From Bacteroides sp. (GTDB taxonomy: Bacteria > Bacteroidota > Bacteroidia > Bacteroidales > Bacteroidaceae): DNA of 64,000 bases. Below are positions 55,385 through 64,000 of this stretch, one piece after another. A model generated the notes under the pieces. That model did no database searches and was not told the DNA's origin. It saw only the letters and a list, made by a program, of their open reading frames with translations. Position 1 is the first letter of the stretch; every line of letters begins with the position of its first letter. The stretch spans positions 1-64,000 of the forward strand of contig JAJQDI010000010.1 of NCBI GenBank assembly GCA_021202275.1, read 5' to 3'. The translations under genes and the position numbers were made by a program.

Positions 55385-55712
55385 ATGAATTTGTCCCAGA
55401 AATACGATCAAACAGTCTGGTTTGTTTTCAACAAATTATTAACGCCAAAGAGGATCAGATGTTTAGTCAGAATTTCCGATAACGGGATCTATCTATTTTA
55501 TTTACCTACAGGTTGGACAGGTAATTTATTCTTCCTATCTTCGCTCACTCATTTACCAGGAACTCTTTGAGGCATGGGGTATGTTCTTTGTTTGTTGCTT
55601 TCCCGGCACGAATACAAACCTGCATGGAAGAAAGAAAAAGCCTGATTCACCTGCAGGCTGTCCATGTTTTACATCAAAGAGACCTGTCTGGTTATAAAGC
55701 AAATGTATTGAA
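55385..55712. other. Intergenic stretch, nothing recognised
   Basis: Spacer of about 330 bases between the divergent HU-SPOR and Wzi-like genes. No supported gene or strong hairpin. Confidence 0.4.
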
Positions 55713-57131
55713 ATGAATAATAAGTTACGACAAGCCTTGCTATTGTTTTTCTGTTTTTCCGGAATCTGTTGCGGAGTTGCTCAGAATGTGAGTTCTTACG
55801 CGGAATTCGGGACCAGTCTGCACGGAGGAGATCACACTCCTCTCTGGCAGGTAAGCAAACAGCAGGGGCTGTCCTCCTTAAAGAACAACGCTTACCTGCG
55901 TGGTGCTGCAACGATCAGCGGAGATTTCAGAAAGTGGCAATACGAAGCGGGGGCAGACCTGGTTGTTGCCACAGGATTTACTTCTGACCTCGTGATCCAG
56001 CAATTATACGCGGATCTCAGGTACAAAAGCTGGGGGATCTACGCGGGCAGTAAAGAGATGGATTCTCCTTTGCTGAATCCGGAACTGAGTAGCGGAGGAC
56101 TTACCTGGTCGGGCAATGCCCGACCCATTCCGCAGATCGGAGGAGGGCTGATCGATTACATCCGCCTGGCTCCCCGCGTACGCATGAAAGCCTCCGCCTC
56201 TTTCGGATGGTTTACCGACAACAATTACCAGAAACACCAGGTAGGCGAAGGACAATGGTATACCAAAAGTATCAAATACAGCCACAGGGATCTGTTCTTT
56301 CAGTTTGGTGTCCCACAGGGCAAATGGACTTTCGATCTGGGATTTACTTTAGATTCGCAATTCGGAGGATATCTTATCTCCGGCAATTCAAAGCTGGATC
56401 TGGGAAATAAATTCATCAATTATCTGAAAGCGTTTATCCCGATGTCGGGTGACGAAGAGGTCTCTTCCGCTGAGAGATATTTCCAGGGCAATTTTGTAGG
56501 AAGCGAGCATTTCAAACTGACTTACAGGAACACAGACTTTTTGCTCTCTCTCTATTATGAGAACTACTTCGATGATCTGTCGGGAGCCAGAAAGCAGAAT
56601 GGCTTCGACGGACTATGGTCTGTGGAATTTCAGCCTCACAATTGTTCCTTTATAAAAGCAGTGGTCATGGAATATTATCAGACCACCAATCAGAGTGGAG
56701 CCTTGCATGGAACCGGACATCCGGATGTGGGTAAGCCCAATGGGAACGACAACTATTACAACAATGGCCTGTATCCCGGTTGGGTGCATTGGGGCATGGG
56801 AATAGGAAATCCGCTGGTAGCTTCTCCTATCTACAACGAAAATGGCAATATGACTTTTCTGTACAACCGGGTAAAGGCCTTTCATCTGGCCTGGAACGGA
56901 GACATAAGCAGGGAATGGAGGTATACGGCCAAACTGACCTATAACCAGACGTGGGGAACTCACAACAGGCCGTTGCCTGCTATCCGGGAAAATTTTTCTA
57001 CTTTTGTAGGAGTGGGATATACTCCTGAAAAATTGAAAACCTGGGATTTCCTGGTTTCCGGCGCGTTGGATATGGGAGAGATATACGGCGATAATTTGGG
57101 GATGCAAGTGAAAGTAAAGAAGACATTTTAA
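55713..57131 (+). CDS. Capsule-assembly Wzi-family outer-membrane protein
   Basis: A 472 aa beta-barrel protein with a signal peptide (cleavage near Ala23) and a C-terminal Phe (VKVKKTF), as expected for an outer-membrane protein. The family pattern includes FGTSLHGGDHTPLWQVSKQ, YADLRYKSWGIYAGSKEM and VVMEYYQTTNQSG. Wzi binds capsular polysaccharide at the cell surface. The following genes make dTDP-rhamnose and UDP-glucuronate precursors, which supports a surface polysaccharide role. rfbC begins 13 bases after its stop. Confidence 0.9.
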   Translation: MNNKLRQALLLFFCFSGICCGVAQNVSSYAEFGTSLHGGDHTPLWQVSKQQGLSSLKNNAYLRGAATISGDFRKWQYEAGADLVVATGFTSDLVIQQLYADLRYKSWGIYAGSKEMDSPLLNPELSSGGLTWSGNARPIPQIGGGLIDYIRLAPRVRMKASASFGWFTDNNYQKHQVGEGQWYTKSIKYSHRDLFFQFGVPQGKWTFDLGFTLDSQFGGYLISGNSKLDLGNKFINYLKAFIPMSGDEEVSSAERYFQGNFVGSEHFKLTYRNTDFLLSLYYENYFDDLSGARKQNGFDGLWSVEFQPHNCSFIKAVVMEYYQTTNQSGALHGTGHPDVGKPNGNDNYYNNGLYPGWVHWGMGIGNPLVASPIYNENGNMTFLYNRVKAFHLAWNGDISREWRYTAKLTYNQTWGTHNRPLPAIRENFSTFVGVGYTPEKLKTWDFLVSGALDMGEIYGDNLGMQVKVKKTF

Positions 57132-57144
57132 CTCATACAAGCTT

Positions 57145-57693
57145 ATGGATTATATACAGACAGAGATCCCGGGAGCATGGATCATACAGCCGAGAGTGTA
57201 TGCTGACGAACGCGGATATTTTTTCGAAAGTTTCAGAAAAGAGGAGTTTGAAGCCCAGATTGGAAAGGTCCACTTCATACAGGAAAACGAATCGAAGTCT
57301 GGTTACGGAACGCTGCGCGGACTTCATTACCAATCCGGAGCATACAGTCAGGCCAAACTGGTACGCGTCATAGAAGGAACTGTGTGGGATGTGATCGTGG
57401 ATCTTCGCAGATCTTCCCCGACTTTCGGCAAACACATATGTATAGAGCTCAGTGGTGAGAACAAAAGGCAACTTTTTGTCCCGCGTGGCATGGCACATGG
57501 TTTTCTGGTAGCCAGTGAATACGCGATATTTGCTTATAAAGTAGATAATGTATATGCTCCCCATTCTGAAAAAACCCTCCTTTATTCAGATAAAAAACTC
57601 GCTATTGATTGGCAAATTGAAGAATCTCAATTAATTTTGTCAAAAAAGGACAAAGAAGGTATCCTTTTTGATGAAGTCGATTATTTTGAATAA
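57145..57693 (+). CDS. rfbC: dTDP-4-dehydrorhamnose 3,5-epimerase
   Basis: A 182 aa cupin enzyme of the dTDP-L-rhamnose pathway, converting dTDP-4-keto-6-deoxyglucose to its L-configured epimer. Conserved marks are DERGYFFESFR, the catalytic His in LRGLHYQ, KLVRVIEGTVWDVIVDLRR and the PRGMAHGF segment. The other rml genes are not in the window. It sits between the Wzi-like protein and ugd genes, 13 and 21 bases away, so the three are probably one operon. Confidence 0.94.
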   Translation: MDYIQTEIPGAWIIQPRVYADERGYFFESFRKEEFEAQIGKVHFIQENESKSGYGTLRGLHYQSGAYSQAKLVRVIEGTVWDVIVDLRRSSPTFGKHICIELSGENKRQLFVPRGMAHGFLVASEYAIFAYKVDNVYAPHSEKTLLYSDKKLAIDWQIEESQLILSKKDKEGILFDEVDYFE

Positions 57694-57714
57694 TTATCAT
57701 CTTAATTTAAATAT

Positions 57715-59028
57715 ATGAAAATTGCGATCGTTGGAACCGGATATGTAGGTTTGGTAACAGGAACCTGTTTTGCGGAAATTGGTGTGAATGTAACCTGTGT
57801 AGATACAAATACGGAAAAAATAGAAGCTCTGAAAAAGGGCATCATTCCTATCTATGAAAACGGACTTGAAGAGATGGTGATCCGGAATACGAAGGCCAAC
57901 CGTCTGAAATTCACCACTTCTCTGGAAGAATGTCTGGATGAGGTAGAAGTTGTATTCTGCGCGGTAGGTACCCCACCCGACGAAGACGGGAGCGCAGACC
58001 TCAGCTATGTACTGGAAGTAGCCCGTACCATAGGAAGAAATATGCAGAAGTACGTACTGGTAGTCACTAAAAGTACCGTACCCGTGGGTACTGCCCGGAA
58101 AGTGAAAGACGCCATCTGTGACGAACTGCGCAAACGTCAGACTGATATAGAATTTGACGTGGCATCTAACCCGGAATTCCTCAAGGAAGGCAATGCGGTA
58201 AATGACTTTATGAGCCCCGACCGTGTAGTGGTAGGAATTGAGTCCAAACGCGCGGAAAAACTCATGACCAATCTTTATAAACCTTTCCTGCTGAACAACT
58301 TCCGGGTGATCTTTATGGATATACCCTCCGCGGAAATGACAAAGTACGCGGCAAATTCCATGCTGGCTACCCGCATCAGCTTTATGAACGATATAGCCAA
58401 CTTATGCGAATTGGTAGGAGCCGATGTGAATATGGTACGCAGCGGCATCGGTTCGGACAGTCGGATCGGAAGAAAATTCCTGTATCCGGGTATCGGTTAT
58501 GGAGGTTCTTGTTTTCCCAAGGATGTAAAAGCACTTATTAAGACCGCTGAACAGGCCGGATACAACATGCGTGTGCTTCAGGCAGTGGAAGAGGTGAACG
58601 AAGCTCAGAAAAGTGTTTTATTTGCTAAATTGATGAAACACTTTCAGGGAGACCTGGCAGGAAAGACGATAGCTCTCTGGGGGCTCTCCTTCAAGCCCGA
58701 AACGGATGATATGCGCGAAGCTCCTGCTTTGGTGATCATCGACAAGCTGCTGGAAGCAGGGTGTAAGGTACGCGCCTATGATCCGGCCGCTATGGAGGAG
58801 AGTAAAAGAAAAACAGGAGATCGTATTTATTATGCCCGCGATATGTACGATGCTGTTCTGGAAGCGGATGCGCTGATGCTCATTACAGAATGGAAAGAAT
58901 TCAGACTTCCTTCCTGGGCAGTTATAAAGAAGACCATGGCAAACCATGTGATCCTGGACGGGCGCAATATTTACGAGAAAAAAGAGTGTGAAGATCAGGG
59001 ATTTGTCTATTATTGTATCGGAAAATAA
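57715..59028 (+). CDS. ugd: UDP-glucose 6-dehydrogenase
   Basis: A 437 aa enzyme oxidising UDP-glucose to UDP-glucuronate with two NAD. The NAD-binding loop is GTGYVGLVTGTCFAE at the start. The catalytic cysteine is in GIGYGGSCFPKDVKAL (about residue 264). SKSTVPVG-like TKSTVPVGT and SNPEFLKEG (about 158) are typical. The product feeds capsule or exopolysaccharide synthesis. Last gene of the likely wzi-rfbC-ugd operon. Confidence 0.96.
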   Translation: MKIAIVGTGYVGLVTGTCFAEIGVNVTCVDTNTEKIEALKKGIIPIYENGLEEMVIRNTKANRLKFTTSLEECLDEVEVVFCAVGTPPDEDGSADLSYVLEVARTIGRNMQKYVLVVTKSTVPVGTARKVKDAICDELRKRQTDIEFDVASNPEFLKEGNAVNDFMSPDRVVVGIESKRAEKLMTNLYKPFLLNNFRVIFMDIPSAEMTKYAANSMLATRISFMNDIANLCELVGADVNMVRSGIGSDSRIGRKFLYPGIGYGGSCFPKDVKALIKTAEQAGYNMRVLQAVEEVNEAQKSVLFAKLMKHFQGDLAGKTIALWGLSFKPETDDMREAPALVIIDKLLEAGCKVRAYDPAAMEESKRKTGDRIYYARDMYDAVLEADALMLITEWKEFRLPSWAVIKKTMANHVILDGRNIYEKKECEDQGFVYYCIGK

Positions 59029-59118
59029 TTTCCGGTATCCTCCTGTCCCAAACCTTAACGATCCCATAACAGGCCTGAAGTATAACATACGTGCGGGCTG
59101 TAATTTCTGATATAACAA

Positions 59119-59928
59119 ATGAACAAATACGCGACAATCCTGATGCTACTGTTCTGTACATTCATTTCCTGCCAGAACAAGACCTCAGAAACAAATACGC
59201 CTCAGAAAGAGAATAAGAAGGCCAAAGAGTTGTTGCAGGGTATTTGGTTAGACAACGACTCAGACACTCCTTTTATGCACATAAAAGGAGATACGATCTA
59301 TTATGTAGAGTCAAGAAACGCTCCTGTCTATTTTCGGATCGTAGCAGACAGCCTCTACCTGCATGGCAACGAGATCACACGCTATCAGATAGACAAACAA
59401 ACGGAATATACCTTCTGGTTCCATTCCCTGTCGGATCATGTGATCAAATTGTACAAATCCGAAAACCTGTCAGATACCGTCGCGTTTGCCGGTTATCAGC
59501 ATCAGGTAATACCTATATACAATGAAGTAACTCAGAAAGACAATGTGGTGATGCACGCAGGAAAGCGTTACCGGGGATATGTGTATATCAATCCCTCTAC
59601 CATGAAAGTCAGTAAAACCACCTATTCCGAAGACGGAATGGGAATGGACAATGTGTACTACGACAATATCATCCATATCTGTGTATATGAGGGAAAGAAT
59701 AGCCTGTATGCCAGCGATATCACCAAACAGATGTTTGCCGATATCATCGATCCGGAATTTCTGCGGAAAGCCATTCTTTCCGATATGAATTTTATGGGAA
59801 TAAAGAGGAACAGCTTCTATTATCAGGCTTTCTTATGTGTTCCGGAAAGTTATGTCTGCAACATGGTCAATCTGTATATCAGTTTCACAGGCGAACTGAG
59901 CATGGAAGCAGAAGGAGGATATGAATAG
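59119..59928 (+). CDS. DUF4738-type lipoprotein
   Basis: A 269 aa lipoprotein (MLLFCTFISCQ, Cys14 region) with a charged linker and a beta-rich domain of the DUF4738 type, to which I assign it by overall pattern (GIWLDNDSDTPFMHIKGDTIYY and later a C-terminal domain with DPEFLRKAILSDMNF). Function unknown, in the periplasm or on the surface. It lies 90 bases after ugd and could belong to that operon or stand alone. Confidence 0.65.
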   Translation: MNKYATILMLLFCTFISCQNKTSETNTPQKENKKAKELLQGIWLDNDSDTPFMHIKGDTIYYVESRNAPVYFRIVADSLYLHGNEITRYQIDKQTEYTFWFHSLSDHVIKLYKSENLSDTVAFAGYQHQVIPIYNEVTQKDNVVMHAGKRYRGYVYINPSTMKVSKTTYSEDGMGMDNVYYDNIIHICVYEGKNSLYASDITKQMFADIIDPEFLRKAILSDMNFMGIKRNSFYYQAFLCVPESYVCNMVNLYISFTGELSMEAEGGYE

Positions 59929-59945
59929 GTCCGCATCTGCATGAA

Positions 59946-59984
59946 GAAAAAAGGCCGGAGTAATCTTATCTCTGGCCTTTTTTC
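59946..59984. terminator. Bidirectional terminator overlapping the helicase 3' end
   Basis: GAAAAAAGGCC(G)GAG (59946-59960) pairs with CTC(T)GGCCTTTTTTC (59970-59984). Both sides carry A/T tracts, so it can serve the convergent lipoprotein and helicase genes. The right arm encodes the last residues of the helicase. Confidence 0.85.
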
Positions 59985-61246
59985 TCAGAAGTCGGTTTTC
60001 TTCCATAGCTCTTGCGACGTCCGTTCCCATTTCCACCGCCATTAGGAGATTTCTTTCTTCCTCTGCCACCCTTTCCCGAACCTGAGAACGTACGGGGTTT
60101 GTATTCCGGTGCCTCGCCCAGTTCCTGAGGAACAGGGATCTTATAAATCTCTTTTTCCAGAAAGTCTTCTATACTCCTGAAGCGAGTCTGCTCTTTCTCG
60201 CTGACAAAGGTGAGAGCCACTCCATCGTTATTGGCACGTGCCGTACGACCGATCCGGTGTACATAATCCTCGCAATCGTGAGGTACATCGTAATTGATCA
60301 CCAGGCGGATGTCATCGATATCAATACCCCGGGCCACAATATCTGTAGCCACCAGCAGATTGATGCGCCCTGCTTTGAATTCACGCATGATGTGTTCCCG
60401 CTGAGGCTGCTCCAGATCCGAGTGCATCTCTCCCACATTTAGCTTCAGGGAGTGCAGCGAACGCGTCACCTCTTTTACTTTCAGTTTGGAAGAGGCGAAT
60501 ATGATCACACGCTCGGGAACCTCTTCCTGGAAAAGATTCCGCACAATACCTAATTTCTGCTTTTCATAGCAGATATACGCTGCCTGTACGATCTTTTCCG
60601 CCGGTTTGGATACCGCCAGCTTTACTTCGACCGGATCTTTCAGTATCGTATTGGCCAACTGCTGGATCTTTGCGGGCATAGTGGCGGAAAACATCACCGT
60701 TTGTCTGTTCTCTGGCAGACATTTGACGATCTGCATGATATCTTCATAGAATCCCATATCAAGCATACGATCGGCTTCGTCCAGAATGAAATAGGAGACC
60801 TTCGAAAAATCGACATACCCCAGATTCAGGTGGGAGATCAGGCGGCCTGGCGTAGCGATCACTACATCCGCGCCCAAAGTCAGTCCCCTTTTCTGCTGTT
60901 CGAAAAGGGCCCCGTCGTTTCCTCCGTAAACGGCTACACTGGATACAGGCATAAAATAGGAGAATCCCTCCATCTGCATATCTATCTGCTGCGCGAGTTC
61001 GCGGGTAGGGGACATCACGATACAATTGATGGCATCCTGTGGATGATTTCCCTTGGAAAGTTCATTTAAAATAGGCAGTAAAAAAGCAGCCGTCTTACCT
61101 GTACCGGTTTGTGCAACTGCAATCAGATCTTTGCCCTGAAGTATAATAGGAATGGCTTCTGCTTGTATGGGGGTACACTCTTCAAATTGCATGGAATCCA
61201 GTGCGTCAAGCACTCCTTCCTCTAATCCTAATTCTGAAAACTTCAT
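59966..61246 (-). CDS. DEAD-box RNA helicase
   Basis: A 426 aa ATP-dependent RNA helicase of the RhlE-like kind, likely acting in ribosome assembly or mRNA turnover. Motifs in order: Q motif (FEECTPIQAEAIP), Walker A AQTGTGKT, PTRELAQQ, DEAD in ILDEADRMLDMGF, SAT in MFSATMP, and the C-terminal ARGIDIDDIRLVINYD and HRIGRTARANNDG. The C-terminal tail is Gly/Arg/Lys-rich (GKGGRGRKKSP...) for RNA binding. A full -7 box lies 20 bases upstream. Confidence 0.95.
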   Translation of the reverse strand: MKFSELGLEEGVLDALDSMQFEECTPIQAEAIPIILQGKDLIAVAQTGTGKTAAFLLPILNELSKGNHPQDAINCIVMSPTRELAQQIDMQMEGFSYFMPVSSVAVYGGNDGALFEQQKRGLTLGADVVIATPGRLISHLNLGYVDFSKVSYFILDEADRMLDMGFYEDIMQIVKCLPENRQTVMFSATMPAKIQQLANTILKDPVEVKLAVSKPAEKIVQAAYICYEKQKLGIVRNLFQEEVPERVIIFASSKLKVKEVTRSLHSLKLNVGEMHSDLEQPQREHIMREFKAGRINLLVATDIVARGIDIDDIRLVINYDVPHDCEDYVHRIGRTARANNDGVALTFVSEKEQTRFRSIEDFLEKEIYKIPVPQELGEAPEYKPRTFSGSGKGGRGRKKSPNGGGNGNGRRKSYGRKPTSEKKGQR

Positions 61247-61265
61247 TGTATTTCTATATTTTGAG

Positions 61266-61273
61266 CAAAGATA
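61266..61273 (-). promoter_or_regulatory. -7 box of the DEAD-box helicase
   Basis: Minus strand TATCTTTG, full match, 20 bases before the ATG, giving a leader of about 13 bases. Confidence 0.6.
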
Positions 61274-61426
61274 ATCTATTTAAGAATATCTGACAAGGGT
61301 TTTAAATTCATTGCGTTAATTTATCTTTCCTAATCTGCCTGTCAATTTGTAAAATTGCTTCGTTTAAAAAATTAACAAGTAAAAGAATAATACTTCGTTG
61401 TCAATTTTCTTTCAGGCCGCAAGTAG

Positions 61427-62662
61427 TTACAGACGTCCCTGTTCATCTAAGTAAGAGTCCTTAAACCCTAAGAAATAAAGCACTCCGTCCAACCCGATGG
61501 TATTGATAGATTGTTTGGCATTGGCTATTACTTTAGGCTTGGCGTGAAAAGCGATCCCCAGTCCGGCAACTCCCAGCATAGGCAGGTCATTGGCTCCGTC
61601 ACCTACAGCTATGGTCTGCGCGATATCTACTTTTTCTACCTGGGCGATCAGTCTCAGCAATTCCGCCTTTCTTTTTCCGTCGACCACATCTCCCAGGTAA
61701 TTACCTGTCAGTTTGCCATCTACTATTTCCAGTTCATTGGCATATACATAATCTATTCCGTACTTCTTCTGAAGATACTGTCCGAAATAGGTGAATCCCC
61801 CGGAAAGTATAGCGACTTTATATCCATACTTCTTCAGTACATACATCAAGCGGTCTACCCCTTCGGTGATAGGAAGACTCTCAGCGATCTCCTGCAACAC
61901 AGATTCATCGAGCCCTTTGAGAAGGGCCACTCTTTCCCGGAAACTTTCCGTAAAGTCCATTTCTCCCCGCATAGCACGCTCCGTGATGGCTTTTACCTGG
62001 TCGCCCACTCCTGCCCGCATAGCCAGTTCATCGATAACCTCCGTCTCGATCAGGGTAGAGTCCATATCAAAACAGATAAGTCTTCGCATGCGCCGGTACA
62101 TATTATCTTCCTGCAAAGAGAAGTCCATGTCCAGGTCACTGGCCAGTTTCATCAACTGCTCCTGCATGATGATCCGATCTTTAGGAGTGCCCCGGACAGA
62201 GAATTCGATGCAGGCCCTTATATTGGCTTTTGTTTCATCCAGAGGGATACGTCCGGTCAGCCTGCGAATGGCATCGATATTCATGCCCTGTTCGGCCAGG
62301 ATACGTGTCACCGCGGAGATCTGAAGGGCAGACAGTTTTCGCCCCAGCAGGGTGAGGATATAACGGTTCTTACCCTGCATACCTACCCATTTTTCATACT
62401 CCTCTACAGACACCGGATAAAACAGGATAGTCACCCCCAATGAAGTTGCCTTGAACAACAACTCTTTCATAATAAATCCGGAATGCTGTTCATCGGTTCT
62501 GCACAGGATGCCCAGAGACAGGGTGTCATGGATGTCCGCCTGACCAATGTCGAGAATGGTTGTATCGTATTTTGCCAGGATTTCGGTAACAGAAGCTGTC
62601 AGACCCGGACGGTCTTCGCCGGTAATAGAGATCAAAATGAGTTCAGTCTTCGTTGGTTGCAT
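61427..62662 (-). CDS. serB: Phosphoserine phosphatase with two N-terminal ACT domains
   Basis: A 411 aa HAD-family enzyme that makes serine from phosphoserine. Two ACT-like regulatory domains occupy about 1-180 (EDRPGLTASVTEILAKYDTTI, then LGRKLSALQISAVTRILAEQGM). The HAD core has FDMDSTLIETEVIDELA with the nucleophile Asp, LSGGFTYFGQYL and GDGANDLPML with the metal-binding Asp. The ACT domains may bind serine for feedback control. A full -7 box is 24 bases upstream. Confidence 0.95.
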   Translation of the reverse strand: MQPTKTELILISITGEDRPGLTASVTEILAKYDTTILDIGQADIHDTLSLGILCRTDEQHSGFIMKELLFKATSLGVTILFYPVSVEEYEKWVGMQGKNRYILTLLGRKLSALQISAVTRILAEQGMNIDAIRRLTGRIPLDETKANIRACIEFSVRGTPKDRIIMQEQLMKLASDLDMDFSLQEDNMYRRMRRLICFDMDSTLIETEVIDELAMRAGVGDQVKAITERAMRGEMDFTESFRERVALLKGLDESVLQEIAESLPITEGVDRLMYVLKKYGYKVAILSGGFTYFGQYLQKKYGIDYVYANELEIVDGKLTGNYLGDVVDGKRKAELLRLIAQVEKVDIAQTIAVGDGANDLPMLGVAGLGIAFHAKPKVIANAKQSINTIGLDGVLYFLGFKDSYLDEQGRL

Positions 62663-62685
62663 GTAACTTTATTCTAATTTTTGTG

Positions 62686-62693
62686 CAAAAGTA
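62686..62693 (-). promoter_or_regulatory. -7 box of serB
   Basis: Minus strand TACTTTTG, full TAnnTTTG match, leader about 17 bases. Confidence 0.6.
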
Positions 62694-62764
62694 GGGAAAA
62701 TCTTCGGTTTTATGCTAAATAACATAAAATTTATAGGTAAAAAAGTAAGAAAATTTCTTGTTTA

Positions 62765-62797
62765 TTTGGAAGTTAGTATAAGAATTCATTACCTTTG
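62765..62797 (+). promoter_or_regulatory. Promoter of the thioredoxin-fold gene
   Basis: TTTG (62765-62768) and TACCTTTG (62790-62797) are 21 bases apart, the best match to the Bacteroidetes consensus in the window. The leader of about 125 bases contains a possible hairpin (GGAAGAGAAACT with AGTTTCC) before the ATG at 62930. Confidence 0.75.
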
Positions 62798-62929
62798 CAC
62801 CCAGTTTCAAATCAAAAGTATTGATTATCAATTTATTTGATATTCTATTACTTGACAGCGATCGTTCGGAAGAGAAACTACTGTTCCTGAGGGGCAGTTT
62901 CCGGATAGTATTAACTAAAGCCTAATTAC

Positions 62930-63430
62930 ATGAAGTATGTAAAATGGATTTTTGTTGTATTACTGATTTGTTCCTTGACTTCTTTCGTTGAAAAAAACAA
63001 ACCGACCGGAGGTTTGATGGTAGGAGACAGAGCTCCTTCCTTTGAGATCAAGACCTCCGCAGAGCAACCAACTATGGAATTATCCCATTTGAAAGGCAAA
63101 TATGTGTTGCTTAGTTTTTGGGCCAGTTACGACGCATCATCCCGGGTCAGCAATGTGAGTCTGAATCACGCGATCCGTACAGCGTCTTCCGAAAACATCG
63201 AAATGGTTTCCGTTTCGTTTGACAAATATGCATCCATATTTGACGAGACCATTCGTAAAGATCAAATAGCCGGTAGTGCTGCTTGTTTTGTAGAAACACG
63301 AGGGGAAAATTCGCAGATATTTAAAAAGTATCGTTTGAACAAAGGATTTTCCAACTACTTATTAGATCAGAATGGTGTTATTATTGCCAAAAACATCTCT
63401 ACTGCTGATCTTTCTGCTTATCTGAATTGA
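62930..63430 (+). CDS. Thioredoxin-fold protein lacking the redox cysteines
   Basis: A 166 aa exported protein of the TlpA/AhpC-TSA type, with a signal peptide or anchor (KWIFVVLLICSLTSF). The family's entry is intact (LMVGDRAPSFEIKT, LKGKYVLLSFWASY), but where TlpA has WCxPC this protein reads WASYDASSR, so neither catalytic cysteine is present. The only mature cysteine is in GSAACFVET. It cannot act as a normal thiol oxidoreductase; a structural or binding role is more likely. A strong promoter and a strong terminator frame it as a single gene. Confidence 0.85.
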   Translation: MKYVKWIFVVLLICSLTSFVEKNKPTGGLMVGDRAPSFEIKTSAEQPTMELSHLKGKYVLLSFWASYDASSRVSNVSLNHAIRTASSENIEMVSVSFDKYASIFDETIRKDQIAGSAACFVETRGENSQIFKKYRLNKGFSNYLLDQNGVIIAKNISTADLSAYLN

Positions 63431-63502
63431 TATTCAGATAGAATGAGAAAACCGTCTCCGGAATGCCGGAGATAAACAGACAGGGAATCAATACAACAAA
63501 AA

Positions 63503-63546
63503 AAGCTCCGCTTATCCTGTATTATGATACAGGATAAGCGGAGCTT
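63503..63546. terminator. Strong bidirectional hairpin terminator
   Basis: A perfect 19 bp stem (63503-63521 with 63528-63546) and six-base loop, with A-rich sequence on the left and TCTTATTTT on the right. Serves the thioredoxin-fold gene and possibly the convergent LptF/LptG-type gene. The rest of 63431-63739 shows no gene. Confidence 0.85.
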
Positions 63547-63739
63547 CTTATTTTCCGGCAGCCGGAACTTATGATGGATACGGAAAACCGTTAGCCTAAG
63601 ATAGAATCAACAAATAACTCGTACTATCTAAAGGGCTTTGAGGCTCAGTTCATTCAAATAGCGGGGAACTTCTTTTGCAAAGTTATAAAGATGTATGTTT
63701 TGGATCTTAGCGTAACTACGAGCAACAAACTCCTCTTCT

Positions 63740-64000
63740 CTATTTGGGTGCCTTCACATACAGATAAAAAGCAATCCCGGAATAGATCAGGTTAGGTATC
63801 CATACAGCAAGCCACGGAGGCATGTTGCCGTTTACGGCAAAAGTAGAGGTAATTGTCTGGAACATGATGTAGGAAAAGCTAAGCGCCAGACCGATCCCCA
63901 GATGCAACCCCATTCCGCCTTTGACTTTCCGCGAAGAGAGGGATACCCCTATGATGGTAAGTATAAAAGAGGCGAATGACATAGCGATCCGTTTATGATA
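63740..64000 (-). CDS. LptF/LptG-family permease, C-terminal fragment
   Basis: The last 86 residues of a gene that continues past the right edge of the window (the frame is open to 64000, YHKRIAMSFASF...). Hydrophobic segments and the pattern GGMGLHLGIGLALSFSYIMFQ ... PPWLAVWIPNLIYSGIAFYLYVKAPK are typical of the C-terminus of YjgP/YjgQ-type permeases, the inner-membrane part of the lipopolysaccharide export ABC transporter. LptF and LptG cannot be told apart from this piece. Confidence 0.85.
   Translation of the reverse strand, partial: YHKRIAMSFASFILTIIGVSLSSRKVKGGMGLHLGIGLALSFSYIMFQTITSTFAVNGNMPPWLAVWIPNLIYSGIAFYLYVKAPK

Overview
The window looks like a chromosomal segment of a gut-type Bacteroidales bacterium, perhaps Parabacteroides-like; that genus guess is inference. 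The support is: many -7 boxes of the Bacteroidetes form TAnnTTTG, almost no Shine-Dalgarno sequences, a hybrid two-component system, lineage families (DUF4296, DUF3332, DUF4738, TamL, HU-SPOR, Wzi-type OMP), a long type-2 IleRS, and BlaI/M56-TonB regulation.

Layout. 0-9 kb: a hypothetical exported protein, a 1.2 kb gene-free stretch, then ileS, a DksA-like gene, lspA, a DUF4296 lipoprotein, a small conserved gene and a convergent rRNA-type methyltransferase. 9-19.5 kb: BlaI plus a broken M56-TonB sensor gene, an AT-rich insert with a lipoprotein/membrane-protein pair, tamL, small lipoproteins, DoxX, two AT-rich orphan genes and NDH-2. 19.8-25.6 kb: a prophage remnant (S24 repressor with two operators, ERF annealing protein, YqaJ-like nuclease, NinB-like protein, small phage genes, a broken DUF2806 gene). 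25.8-31 kb: YggL, tRNA-Lys(CTT), a YycJ-like MBL hydrolase, a POT-like transporter and an M20 peptidase with an early amber codon. 31-47 kb: a glycan locus, probably for GlcNAc-containing sugars (GH9, two GH18, two ThuA-like proteins, an exported flavodoxin, an MFS sugar porter, NagB, a ROK kinase and a hybrid two-component regulator). 47.7-53 kb: a TIGR02757 gene with an in-frame TGA, a MITE-like element, and the hexuronate genes uxaC, lacI-type regulator and uxaB. 53-64 kb: GNAT, FHA and HU-SPOR proteins, a surface polysaccharide set (Wzi-like, rfbC, ugd), a DUF4738 lipoprotein, DEAD-box helicase, serB, a cysteine-less thioredoxin-fold protein and the end of an LptF/LptG permease.

How the parts fit. 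In the glycan locus exported GH9 and GH18 enzymes would release amino sugars outside the cytoplasm. The MFS porter would import them, the ROK kinase phosphorylate them and NagB convert GlcN6P to Fru6P, under the adjacent hybrid sensor. There is no SusC/SusD pair here. The uxa genes give hexuronate catabolism under a LacI-type regulator with divergent promoters.

A striking property of the window is that six genes are split by a one-base difference in a 7-8 nt homopolymer (M56-TonB, a phage gene, DUF2806, flavodoxin, MFS porter, hybrid sensor). Two more carry in-frame stops (M20 peptidase TAG, TIGR02757 TGA). Homopolymer sequencing error is the leading explanation for the six; real decay, phase variation or slippage cannot be excluded. 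The most distinctive functional signal is a swapped active-site signature, GIHH instead of HxGH, in IleRS.
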